A stretch of DNA of 64,000 nt from Streptomyces yatensis (GCF_018069625.1 NZ_CP072941.1:1-64000), one strand, 5' to 3'; numbered from the stretch's first letter, positions 18,347 through 27,227 are shown. The notes: generated from the letters alone by a model not told the origin. Program-made: numbers and translations.

Positions 18347-19452
18347 CCGGCAGGATCCGGCTGGGGTGGCTGACTGCCGGCGTCCCCGATATCTGGTTTG
18401 CGGGGACTGTAGTGGCTGCGTGTGGACGTGATCTTTCCCTTGACGGTGACCGTGGAGGTGCCGTTGGAGTGTTCTTCGATCTTGATGTCCTCACGGACCC
18501 GCTGGACGGGGGTGACGATGGAGATGCCGCTCTCGAAGCCGATCTGCAGCTCGCTCAGACGCGGTGCCACACGGGTGATGTCCTTGTCGAAGGTGGCCGT
18601 CGGCACGTCCTTGCTGTCCAGGTAGGTGAGGAAATTGTCCTGGTCGTAGAGGTCGAGGTGGTCGGCGGCGAATGCGGTGGGATCAAGGGTGGTTGCGTTG
18701 GAGCGCAGTTCGACCAGGACGGCCATCAGGTAGTCGATGCTTTTCTCGGGGTCGTCGACATGCGTGTCGACCCAGTCGACTGCCGCCTGGTGGAAGTTAT
18801 GGGTGAGGAGCTTGGGGTCTTCCTTCGGCCTGCAGCCCAGGAAGGTGTGCAGCCAGAACTGTGCCATCTTGCCGGCCAGTTGCTTGTCGGCCGCCCAGCC
18901 CTCGATGGGTCCGTCTTCGGGAACACCGTCGACACAGAACAACGCAGCCTTGTAGATCTTGTTGTGCTCGGTCATCAGAAGGTCGGCGAAGTAGCTCATG
19001 TCGAAGGTGCGCAGACCGTTGACCTGGACGTCCTGGGCCCGCAGTCCGCCCTCCTGCTCCAGTTTGACGATGAGCAGTGCCCGCTTGCCGGCAAGACGGG
19101 CGGATGCCACGAGAAGGAGCCCGGCAGAAGTGTTCTTCCCCTTCTGGCTGTCCCAGAGCAGTTCGGCGAGGTCGAGGGAGACGTCCACCAGACCACGCTG
19201 CTCGATGAGGTACTCGTAGACGCGGTCCGGCAGGGCCGATTTCTTGCCTTCGGCTTCTTCCATGATCGGGCGTCCATGCTTGGCGAGGACACCGCGGAAG
19301 TTGGCCTGGATCTTGCCGCGCACGTCTTCTCCGAGCTTGCACACTGCCTCACTGAGCTGGGGCTGTGCTGGCACCGGATCCGCCTTCTTGCGTTGCGGAA
19401 GCAGGTGAAAGATGGCCTCGTCGACAACGAGTTGAGCAAATACGCCCGGCAT
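18343..19452 (-). CDS. NdpA/YejK-like nucleoid-associated protein
   Basis: A 369-residue protein resembling the 37-kDa nucleoid-associated family (NA37/NdpA). The core runs about residues 95-235 and includes LLLVASARLAGKRALLIVKL and LRTFDMSYFADLLMTEHNKI, typical of the family. Members bind the nucleoid, and diverged versions occur in defence islands. It is the first gene of a minus-strand operon with a RelA/SpoT-type synthetase and a membrane protein, and its stop overlaps the next start. The ATG start has a G-rich site just upstream (GGGGTGGGTC). It may be the sensor of DNA state in this module; that is inference. Confidence 0.7.
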   Translation of the reverse strand: MPGVFAQLVVDEAIFHLLPQRKKADPVPAQPQLSEAVCKLGEDVRGKIQANFRGVLAKHGRPIMEEAEGKKSALPDRVYEYLIEQRGLVDVSLDLAELLWDSQKGKNTSAGLLLVASARLAGKRALLIVKLEQEGGLRAQDVQVNGLRTFDMSYFADLLMTEHNKIYKAALFCVDGVPEDGPIEGWAADKQLAGKMAQFWLHTFLGCRPKEDPKLLTHNFHQAAVDWVDTHVDDPEKSIDYLMAVLVELRSNATTLDPTAFAADHLDLYDQDNFLTYLDSKDVPTATFDKDITRVAPRLSELQIGFESGISIVTPVQRVREDIKIEEHSNGTSTVTVKGKITSTRSHYSPRKPDIGDAGSQPPQPDPAG

Positions 19453-19798
19453 GACCCACCCCGTACATCTTTTAGCAGCCGCTGGCCGGCTGTGGCATCA
19501 ACCGCTTGTCCCTGCCGTACCGGAGCCGACGGGCAGAAACTGCCCTGCTGCGGAAACCCCTGCTCCGGAACGCGATACTGATTTCGCGTCAGCAACCTGA
19601 TGCGGGCCATCGTAACGGTCTGTGCATGGCGGGAAGGACGTTCACCGGGAAGATATGCACACAAGCATCAGAATGACTGAAAATAAGTGAACCTTGCCTT
19701 GAATGCACCTCTCTTCCTGTCGCCACAGGCGAGTCACAGGCCTCACGTGTCGTATCGAGCGAGGAACAGTCGGCACTCTGCGTCATCAGTGAATGGCC
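19453..19798. promoter_or_regulatory. Upstream region of the NdpA-RelA/SpoT operon
   Basis: This stretch must contain the promoter for the minus-strand operon. It includes an A+T-richer segment near 19650-19700. I did not resolve promoter boxes. Confidence 0.4.
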
Positions 19799-19969
19799 CT
19801 ACTCGCCCGTCTGCTGCTGGCCTGAGCAGGAGACGCTCCGCTGCGAGGGCGCCGTGCCGAACAGACACGTGAGGGCGGCGTCGTGTTCCTGGTAGAGGAC
19901 GTGCTCTGTCGTGCGCAGCTGCTGGGCAAGGGCGGACGCGGTGCGTGGCGTCAGGCACGGCAGACGCAC
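19799..19969 (-). CDS. Possible short unknown protein
   Basis: About 56 residues if started at the GTG 19967-19969: RLPCLTPRTASALAQQLRTT, then EHVLYQEHDAALTCLFG. The composition is protein-like and differs from the shadow frames, but no ribosome site is clear and I do not recognise a family. It may be a remnant. Confidence 0.3.
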   Translation of the reverse strand: MRLPCLTPRTASALAQQLRTTEHVLYQEHDAALTCLFGTAPSQRSVSCSGQQQTGE

Positions 19970-19994
19970 CGTGTGCGGGAAGTCGGGGCGGGTT

Positions 19995-21281
19995 TCAGGC
20001 CGGTGCCGTGGGTGGAGGGTCCGGTGTACCCGCTGCGATGTCCGCGAGCAGGATCGGCAGGAGGTCCTCCTCGTAGGCGTGAGCGGAATGCGCACTCATG
20101 GCCGCTGCCAGGTGTGGGTCCCAGGGCGCGTCGGCTTCTTCCAGGTGCAGATCGAGGGTGCCCTCGGTGGCGACGGTGAGGTAGTCCCCGGCGCCCATCC
20201 GCCACGGGAGTGCTGCGGGCGCCGCGGCGAGGAGAGCCCGCATGTGCGCCAGTCCGGCTGGGTCGAAGTCGGCTCGCACCGCCACGCGCCAGCCGGCGTC
20301 GGACAGCGCGCCGATGGCCGCGCACTCCACTTGTGAGGGCGTGCCAGCCGTGCACACCACCCGTGGCGTCGTGGCAGCGTCACCGGCGAGAGCTTGCGCG
20401 CTGGCCGCGGCGAGGACCGACGGGTTCTCGGTGACAAACACCCAGACGCCCGCCGCCGGAGGAGGCGTCCACACGATTCGGGTCAGTTCTCTCGGTGGCA
20501 GGGTGAAGGTGGCACCGGGCGGAACCTGCCAGCCGCAGGGAGCCACTCCGGTGATGATGAGCCCGCCGAGCAGATCGTCGCAGTCCACTCCGAGATGCGC
20601 CCAGCCCGAGCGGGGAGCGGTGGCGGAGTTGCCGGTCAGGGCGAGTACCAGAGCGGGCAGCATTCCCGTGTCGAGCGCGTGAGGGTCCCCGGGAACCAGG
20701 ACACGGCGGTCGATGCGGTCGCCGGGCTCCGGCAGCCGCCCGACCACCTGCAGCGCCGCGCCGAGCAGCGCTGCGGGGTCCGGCACGTTGAGGATGCGGG
20801 CAATCCAGCCGGCGCTCCGTAGCCGGGCGAAGACGGTCTCCGGGTCCACGAGCGCGCGTACGTGGCGCGGGAGGTCGGCGGCGTCGGCTTCGAGCTGAGC
20901 ACGGAGCCGTTCGACGGAGTGCTCCTGGGCGGCGCGAGCGCGGGCTTTGTCCGCCAGGCGCCGCCCGCTGGCGTGGGCGGCGACCGCGCCCGGTGTGAGG
21001 GCCGGGCCCCGGGCGGCGAGCACGGCGGTCAGTTCGCCCAAGTCGATACGTCGGCGCTGGCCGGGGGCCAATGGTCGCCCGCTGATCAGGCCGGCTGCGG
21101 CGGCGCGCTGGGCCGGTGAGGCGGGAATGGTCACGGTGACCGCGGGTCCCTCAGTAAGGGTCGGGTCGCCACGCCGGTCGGCGACTGCCGCGAGTGCGCT
21201 CCACAGCCAGGCGAGATCCAGGTTCAGCAGGGGGCCGAGGTCGGCGTCGGCGCAGGCGCCGGTACACAGTGGGCAGGTCAT
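19995..21281 (-). CDS. jetD: JetD-like Wadjet nuclease subunit (TIGR02679, DUF3323/DUF2399)
   Basis: A 428-residue protein. It has an N-terminal DUF3323-type region and a C-terminal DUF2399 Toprim-like domain with the hallmark VTENPSVLAAA (Glu near 285) and ADFDPAG, the acidic metal site of topoisomerase VI-like nucleases. In Wadjet, JetD cleaves plasmid DNA after the SMC-like JetABC motor has extruded and recognised small circles. Length and motifs look intact. Its ATG overlaps the stop of a jetC-like 3' fragment (ATGA at 21278-21281). No jetA or jetB lies in this window and jetC is disrupted, so it should be non-functional as a Wadjet system. Confidence 0.75.
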   Translation of the reverse strand: MTCPLCTGACADADLGPLLNLDLAWLWSALAAVADRRGDPTLTEGPAVTVTIPASPAQRAAAAGLISGRPLAPGQRRRIDLGELTAVLAARGPALTPGAVAAHASGRRLADKARARAAQEHSVERLRAQLEADAADLPRHVRALVDPETVFARLRSAGWIARILNVPDPAALLGAALQVVGRLPEPGDRIDRRVLVPGDPHALDTGMLPALVLALTGNSATAPRSGWAHLGVDCDDLLGGLIITGVAPCGWQVPPGATFTLPPRELTRIVWTPPPAAGVWVFVTENPSVLAAASAQALAGDAATTPRVVCTAGTPSQVECAAIGALSDAGWRVAVRADFDPAGLAHMRALLAAAPAALPWRMGAGDYLTVATEGTLDLHLEEADAPWDPHLAAAMSAHSAHAYEEDLLPILLADIAAGTPDPPPTAPA

Positions 21282-21480
21282 GCCGGATCCTCATCGTCCA
21301 AGGCCGGGTCGGCGGTGTCGCCGGGCAGTGGTTGCAGTCCCCGGACCAGCATAGGGAAGGCGACGACGGTGCCGTCCTCGCCTGCTTCGAGGTCGTGTGC
21401 GTCGATGCCGTCCCATGCGCCCGGTGCACCGTCCCACAGGTAGGAGGTGCACAGCAGGTCGACGTCGAGTTCTGCTAAGC
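21278..21480 (-). pseudogene. C-terminal remnant of a JetC-like SMC ATPase (TIGR02680)
   Basis: About 65 codons in frame with the ATGA overlap to jetD encode LAELDVDLLCTSYLWDG and a short acidic tail. Position directly upstream of jetD and the text fit the C-terminus of the SbcC/SMC-like JetC protein. The frame is cut at about 21480 by the left end of an IS5-family element. No clear jetC sequence resumes on the other side, so the rest has been deleted. Confidence 0.5.
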
Positions 21481-22348
21481 GTTGTCCCCTAAATGATCTA
21501 CGGCGTGTTCGCTGACCTGCTTGTTCCTTCGTCACCCGGCGAGGGTGAGGTTGTGCAGGCGGGCGATGCCGAGCATGGCGTGGTGGACGCCGTCTCCTTT
21601 GAGGCGGCAGTCGCGGAGAATCTTCCAGGTCTTCATGCGGGCGAAGGCGTGCTCTACGCGGGCGCGGACCTTGCGGTGGGAGGTGTTGTCTTCCTCTTTC
21701 CAGGCGGGGAGTTCGGCCTGGCCTTTCTCGCGGCGGTGTGGGATGACCAGTCCGGTGCCCCGGTAGCCGCCGTCCGCGATCACCGTGGCACGGCCGACGG
21801 CGGCCTTCGCGCCGGAGAGCCCCCACGCTTTGCAGTCGTTGCGGTTGCCGGGCAGCGGGCGGCCGACCGCGACGACCAGCCGGGTGTCCGCGTCGATGAC
21901 GACCTGGTGATTGGTGGAGTACCGGTAGTTCTTCGACTCCTCGGCGACACTGTGGTCGCGGGTGGGGGGCAAGGTGCCGTCCACGATCAGCACGGTGTCC
22001 TTGCGGAACCGCTTGCGTTGCTGGAGCGCGAGCGATGGCCCGAGGTGGTCGATGATGCGGTCGGCCACGGACTTCGACACCCCGAACAGTGGCGCCAGTT
22101 GCCGCAGGGTCAGGTTCGTACGCCAGTAAGCGGCGACCAACAGCACGCGGTCCTCCAGCGGCAGACTCCACGGCCGGCCCTTGCGCACCGGATCCGCCCC
22201 CTCGCTCCGGAGCGCGATGATCAGCTTGCCGAACTGACGCGAGCTCAACCCGCTGAACGGGCTATCCATGAGGGCTCCGACGCCGTGATCACACCAGACA
22301 CGACAAGATCATCTCACCCCTGAGCAGCAGTTACGGGACAGGTCTTAG
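21475..22348 (-). mobile_element. IS5-family insertion sequence
   Basis: About 870 bases. Outer ends show an imperfect inverted repeat: CTAAGCGTTGTCCCCTAAAT at 21475-21494, and on the opposite strand CTAAGACCTGTCCCGTAACT ending at 22348. It carries one transposase gene. The flanks do not form an obvious direct repeat, which fits a deletion next to the element after insertion. Confidence 0.65.
21532..22269 (-). CDS. IS5-family DDE transposase
   Basis: A 245-residue protein with an N-terminal HTH_Tnp_4-type region (LTLRQLAPLFGVSKSVADRI) and a DDE_Tnp_4 catalytic domain: Asp in LIVDGTLPP, Asp in VIADGGYRG and Glu in RARVEHAFARMKTW. The triad and full length suggest an active enzyme made from a single frame. 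Confidence 0.92.
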   Translation of the reverse strand: MDSPFSGLSSRQFGKLIIALRSEGADPVRKGRPWSLPLEDRVLLVAAYWRTNLTLRQLAPLFGVSKSVADRIIDHLGPSLALQQRKRFRKDTVLIVDGTLPPTRDHSVAEESKNYRYSTNHQVVIDADTRLVVAVGRPLPGNRNDCKAWGLSGAKAAVGRATVIADGGYRGTGLVIPHRREKGQAELPAWKEEDNTSHRKVRARVEHAFARMKTWKILRDCRLKGDGVHHAMLGIARLHNLTLAG

Positions 22349-22640
22349 GCTGCTTCGGGTGCCTGGTCGGTGGCGAAGTCAATACGCCCAGGTCGTGCAC
22401 GTGCACGTGCACGTGCTCGGACTTCGGCACGGCCAGGACGCATGGGCGACCATCTCCTTGGCCAGTGCGCCGCCTGGCAGCGGCCTGCGCCGGGTGGACG
22501 TAGCGGAGAGGGTAATTGGCTGGATTAGTGCGTCAATCGCATGATGGCCTAAGATGGTTGTCTTCTCCCGGTTTCTCCGTGGTGCGGATGCCCAGCGGTG
22601 CGAGGGGAGTTCAGCGCGTTCGTGAATCGCCGGGAGTGTC
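22349..22640. other. Upstream region of gajA with a GTGCAC repeat
   Basis: No convincing gene. A run of overlapping GTGCAC units (about 22396-22415), each self-complementary, sits beyond the IS end. The promoter for gajA must lie here; the A+T-richer segment near 22510-22570 is a candidate. Confidence 0.4.
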
Positions 22641-24674
22641 ATGCAGCTCAGCCGCGTCCGGATCAGCAACTTCCGGAATTTCAAGGACCTGACGATCGAT
22701 CCGTTCCCTTCCCCCGCTGTGATCGTCGGAGAGAATGGGGTCGGCAAGAGTAACCTCCTGTACGCCCTGCGTCTGGTCCTGGACCCGGATCTGCCCGACC
22801 GGCAGCGAGTGTTGTCTTCCGACGATATCCATGACAACGGCCCCACCTTTACACAGGGCGTCGAGGTCGTCGTGGAGATCGAGTTGTCGGGCTTCGACGA
22901 GGATCTGGATGCACGTAGCGTCCTGGACGGAGCTATCGTCAGTCTTGATCCTCTGACGGCCCGCTTGACTTACGTCTTCCGTCCCCGGCAGCGGCTGGCC
23001 GACACGGCAACCGCCCAGGCATCGGTGGCCGGAGGGGCGGATGATGCCGGTGAGGAGGAGCTCCTGACCGAGGCCGACTATGAGTGGACCGTCTTCGGCG
23101 GCTTCGACCCGGGCAACAGCATGCGGGACGTGAAACGCTATGCCACCTTCTCCGTACTGCCTGCTCTGCGGGACACCGAGAAGGATCTCGCGCGCTCGGA
23201 CCGCAGCCCGCTGACCAGGCTGCTGCGCGAGCTCCCTCCGGCCCAGGAAAACCTCGACCGGACCCTGGCCGTGATGCAAGAGGCCCGCGACAAGCTCGGC
23301 GAAGACGATAACGTCCAGCGCCTCACTACCCTGCTCGCTGAGCGGATCACGGCGCTGGCGGGACCGCGTCTGGGGCCGACGCCGTCCTTGAACTTCGCCG
23401 GCCGCGAGGAGGACCTGCTGCGCAGCGTGCAACTGTACATCGACGCGGCCGGCGCCCGAGGGATCGACCGCACCTCTACCGGTATGGCGAACGTGCTGTA
23501 TCTCGCGTTGCTCCTAGAGCGGCTGGAGTTGCGGCGCGCCGCTGCAGAGGGGGAGGACACGCTGCTGGCGGTGGAAGAACCGGAGGCTCATCTACACCCG
23601 ACGCTGCAGCGGCATCTGTTCTTCCACCTGCTGCGTAGTCTGAGTCGGCTGATGCTGACGACGCACAGTCCGCACATCGCCGCGGTCACCCCGCTGACCA
23701 GTCTGGTGCTGATGCACGAGGCGGAGGGGCAGGTGCAGGCCAGCTCGATACCTGCCGGGCTGCTGGACGAGCGGGAACGCAAAGATCTGGAGCGGTATCT
23801 CAACGTCAGCCGAGCGGAGATCCTCTTCGCGCGGGGCGTTGTCCTGGTCGAGGGCATCGCCGAGACCTATCTGGTGCCTGCGGTGGCCAAGGCGGCCGGC
23901 CTGGATCTGAACGCCCACGGCATCGTGGTGGCCAGTGTCGAAGGCACCGCCTTCACCCCGTATGCGCGGTTGCTGGGCCCAGGTGGGCTGGACAGGTCGT
24001 TTTGGATTCTCACCGATGGAGATCAGACAGACCGGGATGACGAGAACTACCTCAACCAGCGGGAAGGCGGTCTGACCCGCGCCCTGGACGTGCTGGAGGT
24101 GCTCGCCCCCGAGGAAGCACCGGCTGTGCGCACGACGCTGGAGACGATGCGGCGGCTGCCACTGCCTTCCGACGGCAGCCCGCGGGCTGGGCGGGCTCGT
24201 CTGGTCGAGGCGGCAGCCGGGCGCCGCGTTTTTGTCGGCGAGCACACCCTTGAGGTCGATATCGCCCCGCTGCTGGGTGCGGAGATGCAGGCCGCGTTCG
24301 ACGAACTCGTCGAGGGCGTCCAGGCCCGGAAGAACTTTACCGAGGCGCTGGAGTGCGCGCGCGGGGCCACCACCGCGGAACAGCGCCGGGCGGTGATCTC
24401 CCGGGTCGAGAAAGAGGAGGTCAGCAAGGGCCGTTACGCGCAGCGCCTGGCAGCGCACGTGGAGGCGGTGGATGACTTGGCCGCACGCGTGAGGCGTCTA
24501 CTGGGGCGTGCCGGGGACAAACCTGTCTCGGAGGCGGATCTGCTGCATCTGGGCGGGTGCGGGCCGCTGCTGGCGCTGGTGGACCAGCTGTGCCGGATGT
24601 GTCTGGACCGGCCGCTGGCCCCCGCATCCGAGAAGCCCGGCGAGCAGGCAGTTGAGCAGCCCGAATCCGCCTGA
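22641..24674 (+). CDS. gajA: Gabija GajA: OLD-family ATPase-Toprim nuclease
   Basis: A 677-residue protein. N-terminal ABC-type ATPase: Walker A GENGVGKS (30-37) and a Walker B/glutamate switch VEEPEAHLHP near 311-320. C-terminal Toprim domain: Glu404 in VVLVEGIAE, and the DGD motif at 459-461, needed for metal-dependent nicking. This is the OLD architecture of GajA, which forms a complex with GajB and cleaves phage DNA when nucleotide levels fall. It is about 100 residues longer than the best-known GajA, with additional C-terminal helices. The ATG has a CGGGAG site 6 bases upstream. The UvrD-like gene follows after 42 bases. Confidence 0.85.
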   Translation: MQLSRVRISNFRNFKDLTIDPFPSPAVIVGENGVGKSNLLYALRLVLDPDLPDRQRVLSSDDIHDNGPTFTQGVEVVVEIELSGFDEDLDARSVLDGAIVSLDPLTARLTYVFRPRQRLADTATAQASVAGGADDAGEEELLTEADYEWTVFGGFDPGNSMRDVKRYATFSVLPALRDTEKDLARSDRSPLTRLLRELPPAQENLDRTLAVMQEARDKLGEDDNVQRLTTLLAERITALAGPRLGPTPSLNFAGREEDLLRSVQLYIDAAGARGIDRTSTGMANVLYLALLLERLELRRAAAEGEDTLLAVEEPEAHLHPTLQRHLFFHLLRSLSRLMLTTHSPHIAAVTPLTSLVLMHEAEGQVQASSIPAGLLDERERKDLERYLNVSRAEILFARGVVLVEGIAETYLVPAVAKAAGLDLNAHGIVVASVEGTAFTPYARLLGPGGLDRSFWILTDGDQTDRDDENYLNQREGGLTRALDVLEVLAPEEAPAVRTTLETMRRLPLPSDGSPRAGRARLVEAAAGRRVFVGEHTLEVDIAPLLGAEMQAAFDELVEGVQARKNFTEALECARGATTAEQRRAVISRVEKEEVSKGRYAQRLAAHVEAVDDLAARVRRLLGRAGDKPVSEADLLHLGGCGPLLALVDQLCRMCLDRPLAPASEKPGEQAVEQPESA

Positions 24675-24716
24675 CATCCATCCGTCCGACCGCCTGCTTC
24701 TTGTAGGGGATTCCTC

Positions 24717-26564
24717 GTGCACGAGCCTGTACCCACAATTGCCGAGCCGCGGCTTCCCGCCGCGCTGGCGAAGGAGATCGCCGGACTGCACCCCGAGCAG
24801 CGCGACGCGGCACAGCACATCGGAAATCTGGTGCTGAGGGCTGGTCCCGGTGCGGGTAAGACCCGCACTCTGGTCGCCCGGATCGGTTACCTGCTGGCCA
24901 CCACGTCCCGCCACCGCTCGGTGGCCGCCATCACTTTCACTGACGCCGCTGCGGCCGAGGTCAGCGCGCGGCTGCGGCGGCTGGGAGTCCCCGGCGGCCG
25001 TCGGGTGGCCAGCATGACCATCCACAGCTTCTGCCTGCAGCACATCCTGCGCCCCTATGCCCGCTTCACCGATGTCCCTTTCCCCGAGGGGGTGACGGTC
25101 TGCGAGGACAAGCAGGCACGCGAGTGGTGGGACGAGGCCGCGCTCGCGGCAGGTCTGGGCGAGCTGCGCAGTAACGAGCGCACGGAACTGGGCAAGCAGC
25201 GCCGGATGCTGGCTGCCGGTCACGATCCGGCGCGCTTCAACCCTGTGTATCGTGAGACGATCCGCCGCTATCAGGACCTCTTGGCCGAGCACTCTGCTAT
25301 CGACTTCGACGCCATGCCCGAGCGAGCCCTGTCCGTCCTGCGCCGCAGCCCGGAGACTCGGCGTATGCTCGCCGCGCGCTTCCCGCATCTCGTCATCGAC
25401 GAGTATCAGGACCTCGGCCCAGTTCTGCATGCCATTGTCCTGGAGCTGCTGGCTGCCGACGTGCAGGTGACCGCGGTGGGTGATCCGGACCAGAGCATGT
25501 TCGGCTTCCAGGGCGCCCATAGCCGCTACCTCAGCCAGCTTGAGCAGAATGACGGTTTCACTACCCTGCGTCTGAGCGTCAACTGGCGGAGCGGAACCGA
25601 CCTGATTGCCGCTGGGCTGCGTGTGCTCGGCACCGCGCGGGACTATCGCGCAGCCCCTGACAGAGAAGAACCCGGCCTCATCACCCTCGAGCCCGTCATC
25701 GGCGATCTGGACGAGCATGCCGCGCGAGCGGTGGCAGTGGTGCAGCAGCGCATCAGCTCCGGCACACCGGCGGAGAACATCGCCCTGCTCTACCCCGGTC
25801 AGGGCCCCATGTTGAACGAGCTCAAAAGTACGCTCGAGCAAGCCCAACTGCCCTACGACGCTGAGAAAGCCCGCAAAATCCCCACCGGACCGATAGCGGA
25901 CTTCATCTCCGACTGCGCCGGACGCCGCCTGGCCGGCCCTTTGCCCGGCTCCTCCGATCCCGCCGACACCCCCCGTCTCCGCACAGTGATGGAACTCGCC
26001 GGGACATGGCACCGGCGCCGCATCGACGCCAGTCTCGCCATCGAGCAAGATGCCCCACGACGCCTGGCTCGCACCCTTACCGCCCTCCTTGACGCCGAGC
26101 CACGACCCGCACCCCACGAACCTGCCGCCCCGCTCCTGGAAGAGTTGAGCGCCGCGCTGGACCTGGAAACCCTCGCCGCGGCCGGTCCGGACGAACGTGA
26201 CCACACCGCGCTCCAGGATTGCCGGCAGATCGTCGCCAGCGGTCTGACCGTGGCCGAACTCGCCGGCGGCCGCGCCCCCGGCCGTATCACCTTGACCACC
26301 TACCACAGCGCCAAAGGCCGGGAATTCGACGTCGTCATCCTGCCCGGCCTGATCAACAAGCACATCCCCTACTACGGCCGATACGGAATCACCGAGGCAG
26401 AACTGCACACCCAGCGGCGCAACTTCTACGTGGCCGTCACTCGCGCCCGCGCCGAAGTCGTCCTCATCACCGGCAACTTCTTCACCGACCGCTGGGGCGA
26501 ACCCCACACCACCACCCGTTCACTCTTCGTCGACGACATCCTCGGCACCGCCCCCAACCAGTAG
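24717..26564 (+). CDS. gajB: Gabija GajB: UvrD/PcrA-like helicase
   Basis: A 615-residue SF1A helicase. Walker A AGPGAGKT (43-50), motif Ia AITFTDAAA, Walker B VIDEYQD (Asp228, Glu229), motif III GDPDQSMFGFQGA, motif IV NWRSG, motif V TYHSAKGREFDVV and motif VI YVAVTRAR are all visible. GajB binds DNA ends and activates GajA. The GTG start at 24717 has an AGGGGA site. Order, spacing and strand with the OLD-family gene identify a complete Gabija system. Confidence 0.85.
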   Translation: MHEPVPTIAEPRLPAALAKEIAGLHPEQRDAAQHIGNLVLRAGPGAGKTRTLVARIGYLLATTSRHRSVAAITFTDAAAAEVSARLRRLGVPGGRRVASMTIHSFCLQHILRPYARFTDVPFPEGVTVCEDKQAREWWDEAALAAGLGELRSNERTELGKQRRMLAAGHDPARFNPVYRETIRRYQDLLAEHSAIDFDAMPERALSVLRRSPETRRMLAARFPHLVIDEYQDLGPVLHAIVLELLAADVQVTAVGDPDQSMFGFQGAHSRYLSQLEQNDGFTTLRLSVNWRSGTDLIAAGLRVLGTARDYRAAPDREEPGLITLEPVIGDLDEHAARAVAVVQQRISSGTPAENIALLYPGQGPMLNELKSTLEQAQLPYDAEKARKIPTGPIADFISDCAGRRLAGPLPGSSDPADTPRLRTVMELAGTWHRRRIDASLAIEQDAPRRLARTLTALLDAEPRPAPHEPAAPLLEELSAALDLETLAAAGPDERDHTALQDCRQIVASGLTVAELAGGRAPGRITLTTYHSAKGREFDVVILPGLINKHIPYYGRYGITEAELHTQRRNFYVAVTRARAEVVLITGNFFTDRWGEPHTTTRSLFVDDILGTAPNQ

Positions 26565-26949
26565 GCGCCATCCCAGTGCAGTCGTCTGAACGAGAAGCTG
26601 ATCCCTCGATTGATGTGCTGCGCGCGGCTGCCGGGAGCGGGGTAGGTGGCGTCACCGCCGTGTAACGGCGAACCCGAGCCCGGTCACGAGAACGGCAGCG
26701 GCCGCGCAGCCGACGCTCAGCAGACCGGTCAGCGCCGGATGCCGGTAGGCGACATAGACCACGCCTGCCACAATCAGCTGGATGACCACCAGCCCTAGCA
26801 GCAGCGCACCACGTGTCCACGCGACTTGCTGTGCCTAGGCTCACAGGGCGTCAGCAACAGCACGCCGAGCCTCGTCCCCCAGGAGGGCCGGCGCCGCTGT
26901 CGGCCGACCGGGGCGGGCGGCGGCGGGCATGGCGGGCAGGTCCGCTTCG
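26565..26949. other. Mostly non-coding spacer after Gabija, holding a small membrane ORF
   Basis: Apart from the possible small membrane ORF at 26652-26787 I see no gene here. G+C is high throughout. Confidence 0.4.
26652..26787 (-). CDS. Possible small two-helix membrane protein, start uncertain
   Basis: A minus frame ending at the TGA complement 26652-26654 encodes two hydrophobic helices (ALLLGLVVIQLIVAGVVYVA and VGCAAAAVLVTGLGFAV) joined by YRHPALTGLL and ending TRR. The frame is closed by a stop just upstream near 26835 and has no ATG. An in-frame GTG within helix 1 near 26787 is the only standard start I see, so the N-terminus may be damaged. I recognise no family. Confidence 0.4.
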
Positions 26950-27156
26950 TCATCTGTGCATCCACGCGGTGAGGAAGGTGAGCAGGGCGATACTCGTGGC
27001 GAGGACCGTGATGAAAGTGGAGGCGGCCTTCGTCAGCGCGGTGGGCCAACTGGCCCCGTCCAGGCGGTGCAACAGCCCGGCCGCCCCGGCGAGGACAGCG
27101 GCGCACAAGGCGGTGACGGCCAGAATAAGGAAGGCTACGACGGCGGCAAGAGACAC
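26950..27156 (-). CDS. Small two-helix membrane protein
   Basis: 68 residues from GTG 27154-27156, preceded by an AAAGAGAAAAC site. Two hydrophobic segments (residues about 3-25, VVAFLILAVTALCAAVLAGA, and 43-62, ITVLATSIALLTFLTAW) are joined by a short linker HRLDGASWPTALTKAASTF. A longer frame exists, but its N-terminal part lies in the operator-rich gap and is not convincing. It is divergent from the HTH/NTPase gene, so it may be controlled by the same sites. Family unknown. Confidence 0.55.
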   Translation of the reverse strand: MSLAAVVAFLILAVTALCAAVLAGAAGLLHRLDGASWPTALTKAASTFITVLATSIALLTFLTAWMHR

Positions 27157-27227
27157 GTTTTCTCTTTCGGTTGAATCGGATCGCGCGGTGGAGCGCGGTG
27201 TGATGGCAATACCGTGCCGGTGGTGTC

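Noticed and set aside
22396..22415. CRISPR or long repeat from the GTGCAC units
   Set aside because: Only a short run of self-complementary hexamers without spacers.
22349..22460. Continuation of jetC beyond the IS5 element
   Set aside because: A minus frame ending FATDQAPEAA is open here, but upstream it turns to Arg/Ala-rich sequence and I could not see SMC-like features.
24498..26507. 669-residue minus-strand open frame
   Set aside because: Antisense of gajB; no recognisable motif, while gajB keeps all helicase motifs.
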